Below are positions 50,749-60,351 of a DNA stretch of 64,000 nucleotides, in pieces (position 1 is the first letter of the stretch; each line of letters begins with the position of its first letter). The stretch lies in NCBI GenBank assembly GCA_035577985.1, contig DATJZY010000057.1, positions 1-64,000 on the forward strand, in the 5' to 3' direction. Position numbers and translations under genes: made by a program. Under the pieces are notes generated by a model, which was not told where the DNA came from, ran no database searches, and was given only the letters and a program-made list of their open reading frames with translations. This DNA comes from Candidatus Eisenbacteria bacterium. Lineage in GTDB: Bacteria; Desulfobacterota; Binatia; DP-6.

Positions 50749-53145
50749 CTACTGCCGCTCGAACTCCAGCACCTGCTGGAAGGTCGGGCGGTTCGTCGAC
50801 GGGAAGCGGTTCGGGAGCAGTCCCGGCACGAACCCCGTGGTTGCCGCCAGCTTCCGCCACAGGGCCGGGTTCACCTGGCCTTGCTGCGCCGTGAGCGTGT
50901 CGCCGGTCTGGTGCACCGCCTGCCACAGGGAGTCCACGCACGGCATGAGCGAGCCCAGGCCGCAGTAGTGGAGGTTGAAGGGACCCGTCACCGGGTCGCC
51001 GAGCAGGGTGCGGAGGTCCTTGTCCACGTAGGACAGGCCCTCCATGCCGTCGAGGTCACGCACGTTGTCCAGATCGGGGATCAGCGTGCCGAACACCGGC
51101 GACATCACGGCGTCGGCGATCGGTCGCCAGAGCGCGTCCATGATCACCGGACCGGGCTCGTCGTAGTACGTGTCGGAGTCGGCGTCGACGCGCGGGGCGT
51201 CGCGGGAGACCCAGTCGTCGAGGATGTCGACGATCTGCTGGTCGCGGAGGCTCGGCGCCGTGCTCATGTGGAGCGCCCGGCTCACGAGCGGCCAGACGGG
51301 CGAGCGGGTGTCCTGCGTGGCGGCGCGGTTCATGATGCCGACGTTGTCGGTGATCTCGACCTGGTCGGGCCACTTGTTGAACATCTCCACGCGCTGCACC
51401 GAGCCGTAGGGCTCGTCGTCGCCGTGCATGAACCCCGGCGCCGAGCGGTTGTTCCAGTTGAGGAGCAGTCCCTGGGGACCGCCGGCGTCGTGCGGATGCT
51501 TCTTCTCGGTGAGGAAGCCCGCCCACTCGTACTGTCCGTTGCCGAGCGTCGGCAGGCGCCGGTCGAGGCCGGCGGGGCGCTTCGGGAGATACCCGGACGA
51601 GAAGTAGGCCGTCTTCCTGCGCCCGACCCAGGCCCAGTTGAAGGTGAACCCGAACTGGTTCGCAGCGCGCCAGAAGCGCGGCGGCGAGGACGCCTTGCCC
51701 TCGGTCATGTCCTTCAGGGCGGCCAGGTTAAGACCGTCGCGACCGAACGTCGAGCGGCGGCGGGAGAGGGCGTACGGCTTCCCGCCGACGGTGGCGGTGG
51801 CGAACACGGGGCCGTGCACCGAGACGTTGTAGATGAGCGAGTTGGGTCCGAGCACGCCGGCGTTGAAGACGTCGAACGCGCGGCAGTCACCGGCGTAGCG
51901 ATAGTGCGTCGACGCCCGCGTCGGCGTCGAATTGTCGGGCTCGCACAGCTCTTCGGCGTACACGTCGCGCACGTCGTGACCGGCGGAGGTGAGGCTCCAC
52001 GCGTAGTCCGGCGTGCGGCCGATCAGGATGTACATCGAGAGACCCGGCACCCCGACGCCCTGGGCGTTGATGCCGGGGCCGTGCAGATCGATCTGCTGGA
52101 CGATCTCGGGGTAGTAGTAGCCGAGCTGCGGGCCCATCACCGCGAGCGAGTGCCCCGACGCGGAGCGCTTGGGCGACGTGACGAGGAAGTTCGATGCCCG
52201 CAGCCGGTGCGGCGCCAGGGCCGCCATCGCGGGCGGCACGCGCGGGTTGATGCTCTGGATCGAGCCGGCGTCGACCACCACCGATCCCGTCACCGGGCCA
52301 CCGGTGAGGGGCGGGTACTTGAACCTCCGGTTGATCGTGGTCGGGGCCTCCGGATCGTCGGCCAGCATCACGTCGGACCACGCCTTGTAGCCCTGGTCGA
52401 CGCCGAGGGGAGACTGCTCGAGCTTGGCGAGCAGATCGGCGTTGGCCGCCTCGCCGCCGCCACCCGCGCCGAAGATCGAGCCGATGAACGCGGTCACCGC
52501 GATGACGTCGTTCACGACGAAGGGCTGTGGGTTGGGGAGGCTGTTCGCGGCCAGGTAGCCGTTGATGCCGTCGACGTAGGCCTGGGCGTCGTCGAGGATC
52601 TCCTGTCCCTTGGCGCCGTAGGTGGTGACGAGGAGCTGGGCTTGCTGGGTCACCAGCGCTTCGGCCTCCGCGCTCGGCGTGAACGGCTGGAGGGTGGTCA
52701 CCAGCGAGAAGGCGTCGATGTTGGGCACGTCGGCGACGGCGACGCGCGCCGGCCCGCGCCCGACCGCGAGCAGGAGGCCGCGATCGCGCGCCGTGACCCA
52801 TCCGGCTCCGAAGGCCACGTCCGCCCGCGTCTGACCGTAGATGTGCGGGATGCCCCAGGCATCGTAGATGAGCTGGAGGCCCGGCCGCCCCGTCACTTCC
52901 TCGTGCGAGGGCTCGATCGGCGTGAAGTCCTCGGGGAGGTAGTGGGCATCGATGTCGGCCAGCGTGATGTTGTCCCGCAGCGGGGAGAGGCTCGAATAGA
53001 GCGGGAGCTGATCCGTGGAGTTCACGGTGAACGGTGCGCCTCCGAAGTTGCCGGGAGGCAGGATGTAGCGGGCGATGTCCGCGGCCGCCGCCGGAACGGC
53101 GGCGAGCAGCGCGAGGGCCAACACGGAGCCGAGCGATCGTTTCAC
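50749..53145 (-). CDS. Penicillin acylase family amidohydrolase
   Basis: A 798-residue Ntn hydrolase precursor exported by a signal peptide (1-21, ends PAAAA). The alpha part has IYDAWGIPHIYGQTRADVAF; the likely N-terminal nucleophile after self-cleavage is Ser318 (RASNFLVTSPKRSASGHSL), where penicillin acylases usually have SN-W. MGPQLGYYYPEIV and NWNNRSAPG fit the beta chain. The family cleaves amide bonds of acylated homoserine lactones, penicillins or aculeacin-like lipopeptides; substrate is not predictable. The ATG at 53145 follows GGAGAA. No operon partner. Confidence 0.9.
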   Translation of the reverse strand: MKRSLGSVLALALLAAVPAAAADIARYILPPGNFGGAPFTVNSTDQLPLYSSLSPLRDNITLADIDAHYLPEDFTPIEPSHEEVTGRPGLQLIYDAWGIPHIYGQTRADVAFGAGWVTARDRGLLLAVGRGPARVAVADVPNIDAFSLVTTLQPFTPSAEAEALVTQQAQLLVTTYGAKGQEILDDAQAYVDGINGYLAANSLPNPQPFVVNDVIAVTAFIGSIFGAGGGGEAANADLLAKLEQSPLGVDQGYKAWSDVMLADDPEAPTTINRRFKYPPLTGGPVTGSVVVDAGSIQSINPRVPPAMAALAPHRLRASNFLVTSPKRSASGHSLAVMGPQLGYYYPEIVQQIDLHGPGINAQGVGVPGLSMYILIGRTPDYAWSLTSAGHDVRDVYAEELCEPDNSTPTRASTHYRYAGDCRAFDVFNAGVLGPNSLIYNVSVHGPVFATATVGGKPYALSRRRSTFGRDGLNLAALKDMTEGKASSPPRFWRAANQFGFTFNWAWVGRRKTAYFSSGYLPKRPAGLDRRLPTLGNGQYEWAGFLTEKKHPHDAGGPQGLLLNWNNRSAPGFMHGDDEPYGSVQRVEMFNKWPDQVEITDNVGIMNRAATQDTRSPVWPLVSRALHMSTAPSLRDQQIVDILDDWVSRDAPRVDADSDTYYDEPGPVIMDALWRPIADAVMSPVFGTLIPDLDNVRDLDGMEGLSYVDKDLRTLLGDPVTGPFNLHYCGLGSLMPCVDSLWQAVHQTGDTLTAQQGQVNPALWRKLAATTGFVPGLLPNRFPSTNRPTFQQVLEFERQ

Positions 53146-53429
53146 GAGCGTTCTCCTTCTGCGAGCCTAGTGGTACGAAGCGGGATCAGAACGTCTTACC
53201 GACCCGGCGGTCGCCTGGTAACACCGGGTGCACGACGGATCCCCCCACGACCGGAGCCTGCCACATCCCGGACCGAGAAGTGAAGGAAAAAATCGTCGTG
53301 CCCGGGCTGGCATCTGCCAGGTCGGCGTGATCGGCTTCGGCGCCGCAGCGCCAGGCAGGGCGCATGGCATCGGCCGGCGGTGATTGAGAGTTCGCCCGCC
53401 GGCAGCCATCCTCGACGGAGGAGGTCGGT

Positions 53430-53915
53430 GTGGTGGCCAAGCCGTCGTTGTCGTCGATGCAGTCGGCCGTCGCGCTCGTGGCCGGCCTGACCTCGATCGG
53501 CGGGGCCGCCTACTCCGCGGTCGACTATCTGCGCGCCGCCGGACAGCCGGGGGAAATCGTCGCGGTCGTCCACGAGTCGGGGAGCGAGCGCGTCGTGCAC
53601 GGGGCGGTGGTCGAGGTTCGCACGCCCGACGACGCGATCGTCACCACGATGAGCGAGGGCGACGACGGCGTCGCCCGGCGTCCGCTCGGGCCCGGGCTCT
53701 ACCACGTTCGCGTCACCCACCCGAAGTTCGCCGAGGTGGCGCGCGAGGTGCGCGTGCAAGCGGGCAAACCGTCCGAGGTGCGCGTGGACCTCGAGCCCCG
53801 CGACGCGGGCCCACACGTGACGCGTGCGAACGCTCCGTCCGCGACCTCGGCGGGTCGCGCGATCGATCACGGAATGACGGCGACGCGGCGGTTCCTGGCG
53901 CGCATCGGGCTCTGA
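53430..53915 (+). CDS. Membrane-anchored protein with carboxypeptidase-regulatory-like beta domain
   Basis: A 161-residue protein starting at one of two adjacent GTGs (53430/53433) after GGAGGAGG. An N-terminal hydrophobic helix (SAVALVAGLTSIGGAAYSAV) may anchor it; the rest forms a CarboxypepD_reg/PEGA-like beta sandwich (GAVVEVRTPDDAIVTTMSEG, RPLGPGLYHVRVTHP). The C-terminus ends FLARIGL. Such domains mediate protein-protein contacts at envelopes. Function unknown. Confidence 0.65.
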   Translation: MVAKPSLSSMQSAVALVAGLTSIGGAAYSAVDYLRAAGQPGEIVAVVHESGSERVVHGAVVEVRTPDDAIVTTMSEGDDGVARRPLGPGLYHVRVTHPKFAEVAREVRVQAGKPSEVRVDLEPRDAGPHVTRANAPSATSAGRAIDHGMTATRRFLARIGL

Positions 53916-54066
53916 ACGCCCTCCGAGCGTATCGTCCGACACCTGGCCAGGACGCGCGGCAGTTTGCCCATGGCGTGGAATGGCAAGATGGGGTACGTCG
54001 CGGTTTGTTATGGTCCCGTCACCCCCAATCCGATCGACGTTACCCGATCGAGGCAAGGAGCCCCCG

Positions 54067-55494
54067 ATGACAGCCCGCGCCGCTCTCCGATCCACCATTG
54101 TCGCTTCCGTCTTACTGACGGCGAGCTTGGCCTATGCGTTGCCGGTGACGCTCAAGGACTCGAACGGCACCAAGTACAACGTCAACACGCAGGTGGTTCC
54201 GGCGCCGCCGCCCCTCAGCCCCTCATCCGCGTCGGGCGGGCTCAACAACGCCACCTTCATCAAGCCCGTCACGGTGACCAGCTACTACATCGGCTTCACG
54301 CCGTGGTTCGGCTTCCTCACCACCTACACGGTCCAGCACGAGGTGAACGTACCGCTCACGCCGGCCTTCGCCGGCTTCAACGCCCTCCTGATCTCTGGTC
54401 TCAACGGACAGAAGCTTCCGGTCCCGCTTGCGTACAACCCCGGCCAGATCGCGACCGAGGACCCGAACTGCATGGCCAACGGCAAGCCCCAGCAGCTCAT
54501 CTTCGCCGCCCAGGCGTTCCCCGATCAGAACCTGTCGCTCACCCGCAAGGTCTACGTGTCGCAGAACCAGGAGTGGGCACGCTGGCTCAACATCGTGACG
54601 AACACCGGGCCCACGGCGACGTCCGTGGCCATTTCACTCCTCGGCCGGATCGCATCCGGATCGGACACGATCGTGGTCGCCAGCTCGAGCGGTGACTCGC
54701 AGGTGAGCGCGCAGGACCAGTGGTTCACCACCCAGCAGAGCCTGCCGGCGGGCATCACGTCCTACGAGCCGCGCCTCGGATTCGTCGTGCAGGGTCCGGG
54801 CGCCACCACGCCGCCGTCGAACGCCGGCATCAGCATCACCACGACCCCGCCCGGGAAGGCGGCGTTCACCTACATCCCGACGATCGAGCCGGGCGGGACG
54901 GCGGTGATCATGACGTTCGTCACGGTCCAGGGAAAGAACAAGCAGAGCAAGCAGACCTGCCAGAATCTGGTGCAGACGCCGATCCCGTCGTCCGCCATCA
55001 AGTGCATGTCCGAGCAGGAGCTCTCCCAGGTCATCAACTTCGCGCACATCACGCCGCCGACGCCGAAGAAGTCCACGGTGAAGCTGAACTTCAAGAAGAC
55101 CGGGCAGGACACCGTGCAGTGGAAGGGAAAGATCACGGTCGCCGGCGGCATCTCGCTGGCCGGGCTTCCCGTCGCGGTCGACTTCGGCGGCATCACGCAG
55201 ACGTTCCTTCTCGGCAAGGGCGGCTCGGCCAACAACGGCAACGGCAACAAGTTCAACTTGGACGTGAGCCTCAAGAACGGTCTGACGAAGGCCGGAACCT
55301 ACAACGTCACCTTCAACCTGAAGGGCGACCTGCAGACGACGCTGGCGCAGTACGGGCTCACCAACGCCGACGCGAGCAACGTGCCGGTCACGATCCCGCT
55401 CACCATGACCGCGGGCCCGGGCGAGTACGCGGCCGATCTGCCCTACACCTGGAAGGCGACGGCAGGGAAATCGGGGACGGCGACGCTCTCTTGA
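54067..55494 (+). CDS. Secreted beta-rich protein, unknown
   Basis: A 475-residue exported protein with AAGGAG 6 bases before the ATG and a signal peptide ending SLAYA. The first 280 residues look like a single beta-rich domain (VTLKDSNGTKYNVNTQVVP, SVAISLLGRIASGSDTIVVA, IPTIEPGGTAVIMTFVTVQG). The last 130 residues contain LNFKKTGQDTVQWKGKITVA and a Gly/Asn-rich turn. I recognise no catalytic motif. The stop overlaps the TTG start of the sulfatase-like lipoprotein, so the two are co-translated and may act together outside the inner membrane. Confidence 0.75.
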   Translation: MTARAALRSTIVASVLLTASLAYALPVTLKDSNGTKYNVNTQVVPAPPPLSPSSASGGLNNATFIKPVTVTSYYIGFTPWFGFLTTYTVQHEVNVPLTPAFAGFNALLISGLNGQKLPVPLAYNPGQIATEDPNCMANGKPQQLIFAAQAFPDQNLSLTRKVYVSQNQEWARWLNIVTNTGPTATSVAISLLGRIASGSDTIVVASSSGDSQVSAQDQWFTTQQSLPAGITSYEPRLGFVVQGPGATTPPSNAGISITTTPPGKAAFTYIPTIEPGGTAVIMTFVTVQGKNKQSKQTCQNLVQTPIPSSAIKCMSEQELSQVINFAHITPPTPKKSTVKLNFKKTGQDTVQWKGKITVAGGISLAGLPVAVDFGGITQTFLLGKGGSANNGNGNKFNLDVSLKNGLTKAGTYNVTFNLKGDLQTTLAQYGLTNADASNVPVTIPLTMTAGPGEYAADLPYTWKATAGKSGTATLS

Positions 55495-57668
55495 TCCCGT
55501 CACCGCGCCGGGCGACCCGCGCGGTTACCGTTCTCGCGCTCGCCGTCCTGGCGGCGTGCAACGGGCGCGATCGTCCGAACGTCCTCGTCGTCACCATCGA
55601 CACGCTGCGCGCCGACCGCGTCGGCTGCTACGGCTTCGGGCTCGCGCAGACCCCGACGATCGACGGGCTCGCCAGCGAGGGTGTGCGCTGCGCCGACGCG
55701 ACGACATCGGCGCCGATCACGCTCCCCGCCCACAGCTCGATCATGACCGGGCTCTATCCGCCGGCGCACGGCGTGCGCGACAACGGCAACTACGCGCTGC
55801 CGTCCGAGGCCGTGACGCTCGCCGAGCGGCTCCAGTCGGCCGGCTATCACACCGGCGCATTCATTTCGGCGGCCGTCCTCACGCGTCGCTACGGCCTCGA
55901 CCAGGGCTTCGAGGTCTACGACGACGATCTGTGGTCGGAGGACGAGCCCGAGCTGTTCATGATCCGCGAGCGACCCGCGGCGCGGACGGCGGCGCGCGCG
56001 CTCGCCTGGCTCGAAGACTGGTGGAAGGGCGGGCGGCGCCAGCCGTTCTTCATGTGGGTCCACTTCTTCGACCCGCACCAACCGTACAAGCTGGCGTCGA
56101 TCGACCTCGCGGCGATGGCGCCGACGCCGTACGACGCCGAGATCGCGGAGGCCGACCGCGGCGCCGGCCGCCTGATCGACTGGCTCCGCGAGCACGGTGC
56201 CCTCGACCACACGCTCGTCGTCCTCACGGCCGATCACGGCGAGAGCCTGGACGAGCACGGCGAGCCGACGCACGGCATCTTCATCTACGACGCGACGATC
56301 CGCGTGCCGATGGTGTGGCGCCTTCCCGGGGTGATTCCCGCCAACGTGACGTATGGCGGGCCCGTCCGGCACATCGACATCGTCCCGACGATCCTCGCGG
56401 TGCTCGGGCTTCCCGGCGGCGACACCGTGCAGGGCACGAGCCTTCTCGCCGCCTTCCAGGGCGGCACGCCCCCGATCGACCTCACGCAGTACTCCGAGGC
56501 GCGCCTGGCCGAGGAGGGCTTCGGCATGGCGCCGCTCTTCGGCGTGCGTCACTCGGGGCACAAGTGGATCCAGGCGCCGCGGCCGGAGCTGTACGACCTG
56601 CGCCGCGATCCGCGGGAGCTCCAGAACCTCTATCCGGCCGAAGCCGCGTCGGCGAAGCCGCTCGAGGCCGAGCTGGAAGCCGTGACCGCGGACAGCGCGC
56701 GCCGAGCCCTGACCGCGCCGACGCGCGAGATCGATCGCGAGACCGAAGAGATGCTGCGCGCGCTCGGCTACCTGGCGCCACCCGAGCAGCGCGCCGAGAT
56801 GACGGGTCGCGATCCGAAGGACGGGATGGCGCTCTACAACAAGCTGCAGGAGTCGCGGCAGCTCGTGCAGGTGGAGCAGTGGGATCGCGCCAAGGCATTG
56901 CTCGACGAAGTCCTCGCGGATGCGCCCGAGAACGTGACCGCACGCAACCTCCTCGCCTACGGAGCGGTCAAGCGCGGCGACTACGACGAGGCCGAGCGGC
57001 AGTATCGGGCGTCGCTCGAGCAGCAGCCGCGCCAGCACCGGGTGTACGGGGCCCTCGGCTCGCTGGCGCTCCGGCGTGGCGACCTCGACGAGTCGGAGCG
57101 GAGCTTCCGCAAGGCGCTGGAGCTGGCGCCGACGTTCGTCGAGGCGATGAGCAACCTCGGATTCGTCGAGCTCGTGCGCGGCAACGAAGCCGGCGCGCAG
57201 GAATGGTACGAGCGGGCCATCGCCGTCGATCCGACCTTCCCGCACGTGTACCGCCGCCTGGCGGATCTCTTCTACGACCGCAAGGACTTCGGGCGCTCGC
57301 TCGACTACTACCGCAAGGTCCTGGTGACGCTCCCGGAATTCTTCGAGGTGCTCGTGCAGGCGGGGAACGCCGCGCGCTTCGTCGACGACCCGAAGACCGC
57401 CGCGGACTACTACACGGAGGCGGCGCGTGTCCGTCCCGACTCCTGGATCCCGCCCTACAACCTCGCGTGTCTGCGGGCGCTCGGCGGCGAGCCGGAGCCG
57501 GCGCTCGCGCTCCTGGGACAGGCCGTCGATCTCGGGCTCGATCAGCCGCGGCTGGTCGAGGAGAACGACGACTTCGATTCGCTCCACGCGCAGGCCGAGT
57601 GGCCGGCGTTGCTCGCGAGGACCCGCGCGGCCGAGCAGGCACGCGCGCGGGAGCAGCCGGCGCCCTGA
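55491..57668 (+). CDS. Sulfatase-fold lipoprotein with TPR tail and threonine at the nucleophile site
   Basis: A 725-residue predicted lipoprotein (LAVLAAC, Cys23). The alkaline-phosphatase/sulfatase fold domain covers about 28-410: VTIDTLRADRVGCYGF holds the first metal Asp, and LTADHGESLDEHGE and HGIFIYDATIRVPM carry other metal ligands. The nucleophile region reads TSAPITLPAHSS: Thr77 stands where sulfatases have a Cys or Ser of C/S-x-P-x-R. Thr nucleophiles occur in phosphoryl-transferring relatives, so a phosphoester or phosphoethanolamine substrate is more likely than sulfate. From about 425, five or more TPR repeats follow. It starts at a TTG overlapping the previous stop. Confidence 0.87.
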   Translation: MIPSPRRATRAVTVLALAVLAACNGRDRPNVLVVTIDTLRADRVGCYGFGLAQTPTIDGLASEGVRCADATTSAPITLPAHSSIMTGLYPPAHGVRDNGNYALPSEAVTLAERLQSAGYHTGAFISAAVLTRRYGLDQGFEVYDDDLWSEDEPELFMIRERPAARTAARALAWLEDWWKGGRRQPFFMWVHFFDPHQPYKLASIDLAAMAPTPYDAEIAEADRGAGRLIDWLREHGALDHTLVVLTADHGESLDEHGEPTHGIFIYDATIRVPMVWRLPGVIPANVTYGGPVRHIDIVPTILAVLGLPGGDTVQGTSLLAAFQGGTPPIDLTQYSEARLAEEGFGMAPLFGVRHSGHKWIQAPRPELYDLRRDPRELQNLYPAEAASAKPLEAELEAVTADSARRALTAPTREIDRETEEMLRALGYLAPPEQRAEMTGRDPKDGMALYNKLQESRQLVQVEQWDRAKALLDEVLADAPENVTARNLLAYGAVKRGDYDEAERQYRASLEQQPRQHRVYGALGSLALRRGDLDESERSFRKALELAPTFVEAMSNLGFVELVRGNEAGAQEWYERAIAVDPTFPHVYRRLADLFYDRKDFGRSLDYYRKVLVTLPEFFEVLVQAGNAARFVDDPKTAADYYTEAARVRPDSWIPPYNLACLRALGGEPEPALALLGQAVDLGLDQPRLVEENDDFDSLHAQAEWPALLARTRAAEQARAREQPAP

Positions 57669-57673
57669 GGCGC

Positions 57674-58843
57674 TCAGCCGACGAGGAGCCGCGCGAGATA
57701 TCGCCAGCCGTGCGTGATGTCGGTCACGCAGAAGGCGAGCGAGAGCGCGAACGCGTTGAAGGTGAGGGCGATCGAGAGCGCGTGGGCGACGGGATGCGAG
57801 CGCCACCACTGCACGAGCCCGAGGGGCAGGCGGCGACCGAGTTCGCGCGCGAAGACGCCGACCCAGATGAGACCGATCGCCTGCAGGAAGCCCCAGAGCG
57901 CGAAGCCGGGCGTGTAGCCGTGCCAGAGCCCGCATGACGTCATGGCGGCGATCTGCCCGCCGGCGGCCGCCACACGATGCCCCCATCGGCGGCGCATGAG
58001 CGCGCGCGCGACCGGAATGAAGATGTAGAGGCGGAGCCAGCTGGTGAGCGTCATGTGCCAGTGCTGCCAGAGCTGGACCAGATTTCGCCGCACGAGGGGG
58101 TTGTCGAAGTTCTCCTGGATGGTCCAGCCGAACACGGCGGCAATGCCGATCGCGATGTCGCTGTAGCCGGAGAAGTCGAAGTAGACGCGGAGCGTGTTCG
58201 CGTAGAGGCCCAGGAGCAGCACGGAACGGGAATGCGGGCCCGGCTCGGCGATGATGCCCGCCGACCAGTCGCCCAGGGCGTGCCCCACCACGAGGGCCTT
58301 CACGAGGCCGAACAGCACGCGCTCGAGCCCGCGGCCGACGCGCGTGCGATCGAAGGTCGGCGCCTGCGGCCGGAAGTGCTCGAACGGCTCGATGGGCCCG
58401 GCGGGATACGTCGGCAGGAAGGCCATCCAGCCGAGCACGTCGGCGAAAGCGACTGCCCCGTAGGTCTTCCGCGTGCTCTCGACGAGCGCGGCGACCCCCT
58501 TGAGGGCGATGTACGAGACGCCGAGGAACACGAGGCCGCCCTGCGAGGGGAGCAGTCCGCTGCCGTTCGCGGCGAGCTTGTTCCACGAGAAGACAACGAC
58601 GAAACCGGCGATGCCGGCGGTGGCGAGGGCGCGGGCCCGCCGGATGTCGGTGGTCTCCGCCGCCGATCGCATGAGCAACCAGAGACCACCGGTCACCACC
58701 ACGACGAACGCGAGCAGCCGCACGTCCCAGAGCCCGAGGATCGCGAGGCTCGCCATGGCGACCACGGCGCGCCGGGCCTCCGCCGGCACGACCGTCCAAT
58801 AGATCGGCGCCAGAGCCAGCGTCCCGAGGAGGGCGGGCAGCAT
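57674..58843 (-). CDS. MBOAT-family membrane O-acyltransferase (DltB/AlgI-like)
   Basis: A 389-residue polytopic membrane acyltransferase. The family carries acyl groups across the inner membrane onto a cell-surface polymer. Both signature regions are kept: LWQHWHMTLTSWLR (His261/His263) and the invariant His308 in SCGLWHGYTPGF. FLPTYPAGPIEPFEHFRP and VYFDFSGYSDIAIG are also diagnostic. It is slightly shorter than AlgI. The acyl carrier protein gene lies 19 bases upstream on the same strand, and DltD- and DltX-like genes are divergent, so I read it as the DltB-like part of an acylation system. Confidence 0.93.
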   Translation of the reverse strand: MLPALLGTLALAPIYWTVVPAEARRAVVAMASLAILGLWDVRLLAFVVVVTGGLWLLMRSAAETTDIRRARALATAGIAGFVVVFSWNKLAANGSGLLPSQGGLVFLGVSYIALKGVAALVESTRKTYGAVAFADVLGWMAFLPTYPAGPIEPFEHFRPQAPTFDRTRVGRGLERVLFGLVKALVVGHALGDWSAGIIAEPGPHSRSVLLLGLYANTLRVYFDFSGYSDIAIGIAAVFGWTIQENFDNPLVRRNLVQLWQHWHMTLTSWLRLYIFIPVARALMRRRWGHRVAAAGGQIAAMTSCGLWHGYTPGFALWGFLQAIGLIWVGVFARELGRRLPLGLVQWWRSHPVAHALSIALTFNAFALSLAFCVTDITHGWRYLARLLVG

Positions 58844-58862
58844 GCCGCGTGACGCGCGGTGC

Positions 58863-59126
58863 TCAGCGCGCGGCCTGCCGCGCCACGTAGGCGCGGATCA
58901 GGCGGAGCGTGTCGAAGTTCCCGACCACGATGTCGCGGTCGGGAACGGCGATGCGGAAGCGTTCCTCCAGGATCGTCGCCAACCGCACGAGCGCCACCGA
59001 GTCGATGAGGCCGCTGGTCACCAGGCGGGTGTCGGGGCCGACGTCGGTCGCGGCGATGCGCAGCTCGCGCTCGAGGTAGTCGCGGACCGCCGCGTCGAGC
59101 GCGGGCTCGTCGATCGGCATTCGCAT
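58863..59126 (-). CDS. Acyl carrier protein (DltC-like)
   Basis: An 87-residue acyl or peptidyl carrier protein with phosphopantetheine-attachment Ser43 in GLIDSVALVRL, preceded by the typical helix RDYLERELRIAATDVGPDTRLV. The gene is directly upstream of the MBOAT gene and presumably donates its thioester-bound acyl group to it. No adenylating (DltA-like) enzyme is encoded nearby, so loading must come from elsewhere. In-frame ATGs at 59126 and 59120 are both possible starts. Confidence 0.92.
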   Translation of the reverse strand: MRMPIDEPALDAAVRDYLERELRIAATDVGPDTRLVTSGLIDSVALVRLATILEERFRIAVPDRDIVVGNFDTLRLIRAYVARQAAR

Positions 59127-59226
59127 CTACCTACCGCAGGCCGGGCACGGGGTTCAAACCGCACGCGGTGTTCGGCGGCGCCGTTTGCTTGACAGCCGCG
59201 CCCCGCCGAGTAGCGTCGGACGGATC

Positions 59227-60351
59227 GTGCGCAACACCAGCGCGGCCGGCTCGCCGCTCACCTGGATTCTCGCGGTCGCGTTCACGCTCCTGCTGGGAGC
59301 GGCCATCACGTCGCGGCCGGTGCTGTGGCGCCCGGCGCTCTTCGAGCGCACGCGCGACATGACCCAGGTGGTCTTCGCGCAGACGTTCACCGCGGCGCGC
59401 GAGATCTACGGTCCGCCGCCCGACGATCGACCGGTGGCGGCGCTGCTCGGGAACTCGCGCGTGTGGCTGGCGGGACACGATCCGTTCGTGCAGCGCGAGG
59501 TCGATCGCCTCGGCGCGCGCATCCGCGTCGCGAACCTCGCGATCTTCGGGGCGGGGACGGGCGACTTCGAGGTCCTGTCGCGCCATCTGGATCACCTGGC
59601 GCCGAAGACGGTCCTCGTCACGGTCGACGGCACCGATCTCCTCGACACGCCGGGGCATCCGGTGTCCGGCCTTCCCGCGCGTCTCCTGCACATCGGATGG
59701 GCCGACGGACCGATTGCGCCGGACGGCTCGATGGCGCGACTCGACCGCTGGGGTCGGACGCTGTGGCCACTCTATCGCTTCCACGAGTTCGCGCGCGCCG
59801 TGCTGATCGACCGCGTGGCACCGCCGGTCGAGCCGGCGCCGTTTCCGACCCACTTCGCGGACACCCGCGCGGTGTTCACGTACATGCACGGCGATCGCGG
59901 CGCGGCGGCGGAGGCAGCCTACGCAGCGTGGCGCCGCGATCCCAGCTTCGCGCGCTTCATCGACTACCTGACGATCGGAAGCAGCAGCTACCTCGAGATG
60001 GTGCGCGATCGCGCGCGGCAGGCGCGGCCGCTTCGCGACGGCGATCCCGGCGTGCGTGCGTTCGACGTGCTGCTGGCCCGTCTGGTGGCGACGGGTCGCC
60101 GCACCGGCGTCGTGCTGATGCCGCAGAGCCCGCTGCTCGACCAGGATCCGACCGGCGAATACGCGATCCCCGGCTTCTCCGACGCGGCGGCCGCCACGAT
60201 CGGGCGCGTCGCGGCCGCGCACGGGGTGCCGGTCCTCGACGCGCGTCACGCGCTCGGGCCCGACGCCTTCATCGACTTCGATCACCCGTTCCCGGAGCTG
60301 AGCGGCTTCCAAACCCGGCTCGCCCAGGAGGTCGTGCGTGTCTCGTCCTGA
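59227..60351 (+). CDS. DltD/AlgJ-like SGNH-fold membrane-anchored protein
   Basis: A 374-residue protein with one N-terminal signal anchor (LTWILAVAFTLLLGAAI) and a periplasmic SGNH hydrolase domain. The nucleophile is Ser77 in LLGNSRVW, and the catalytic pair is Asp350-x-x-His353 (DFDH) near the end, as in DltD, AlgJ/AlgX and PatB-type proteins that place or remove acyl groups on exported polymers. The GTG at 59227 is chosen because the anchor follows at once; an in-frame TTG at 59185 is less likely. It is divergent from the ACP-MBOAT pair across about 100 bases and overlaps the DltX-like ORF by 14 bases. Confidence 0.85.
   Translation: MRNTSAAGSPLTWILAVAFTLLLGAAITSRPVLWRPALFERTRDMTQVVFAQTFTAAREIYGPPPDDRPVAALLGNSRVWLAGHDPFVQREVDRLGARIRVANLAIFGAGTGDFEVLSRHLDHLAPKTVLVTVDGTDLLDTPGHPVSGLPARLLHIGWADGPIAPDGSMARLDRWGRTLWPLYRFHEFARAVLIDRVAPPVEPAPFPTHFADTRAVFTYMHGDRGAAAEAAYAAWRRDPSFARFIDYLTIGSSSYLEMVRDRARQARPLRDGDPGVRAFDVLLARLVATGRRTGVVLMPQSPLLDQDPTGEYAIPGFSDAAAATIGRVAAAHGVPVLDARHALGPDAFIDFDHPFPELSGFQTRLAQEVVRVSS

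Noticed and set aside
59189-59216. TTGACA-16-TAGCGT as promoter of the DltD-like gene
   Set aside because: The -10 match is poor and would place the transcript start only a few bases before the GTG; not strong enough to list.
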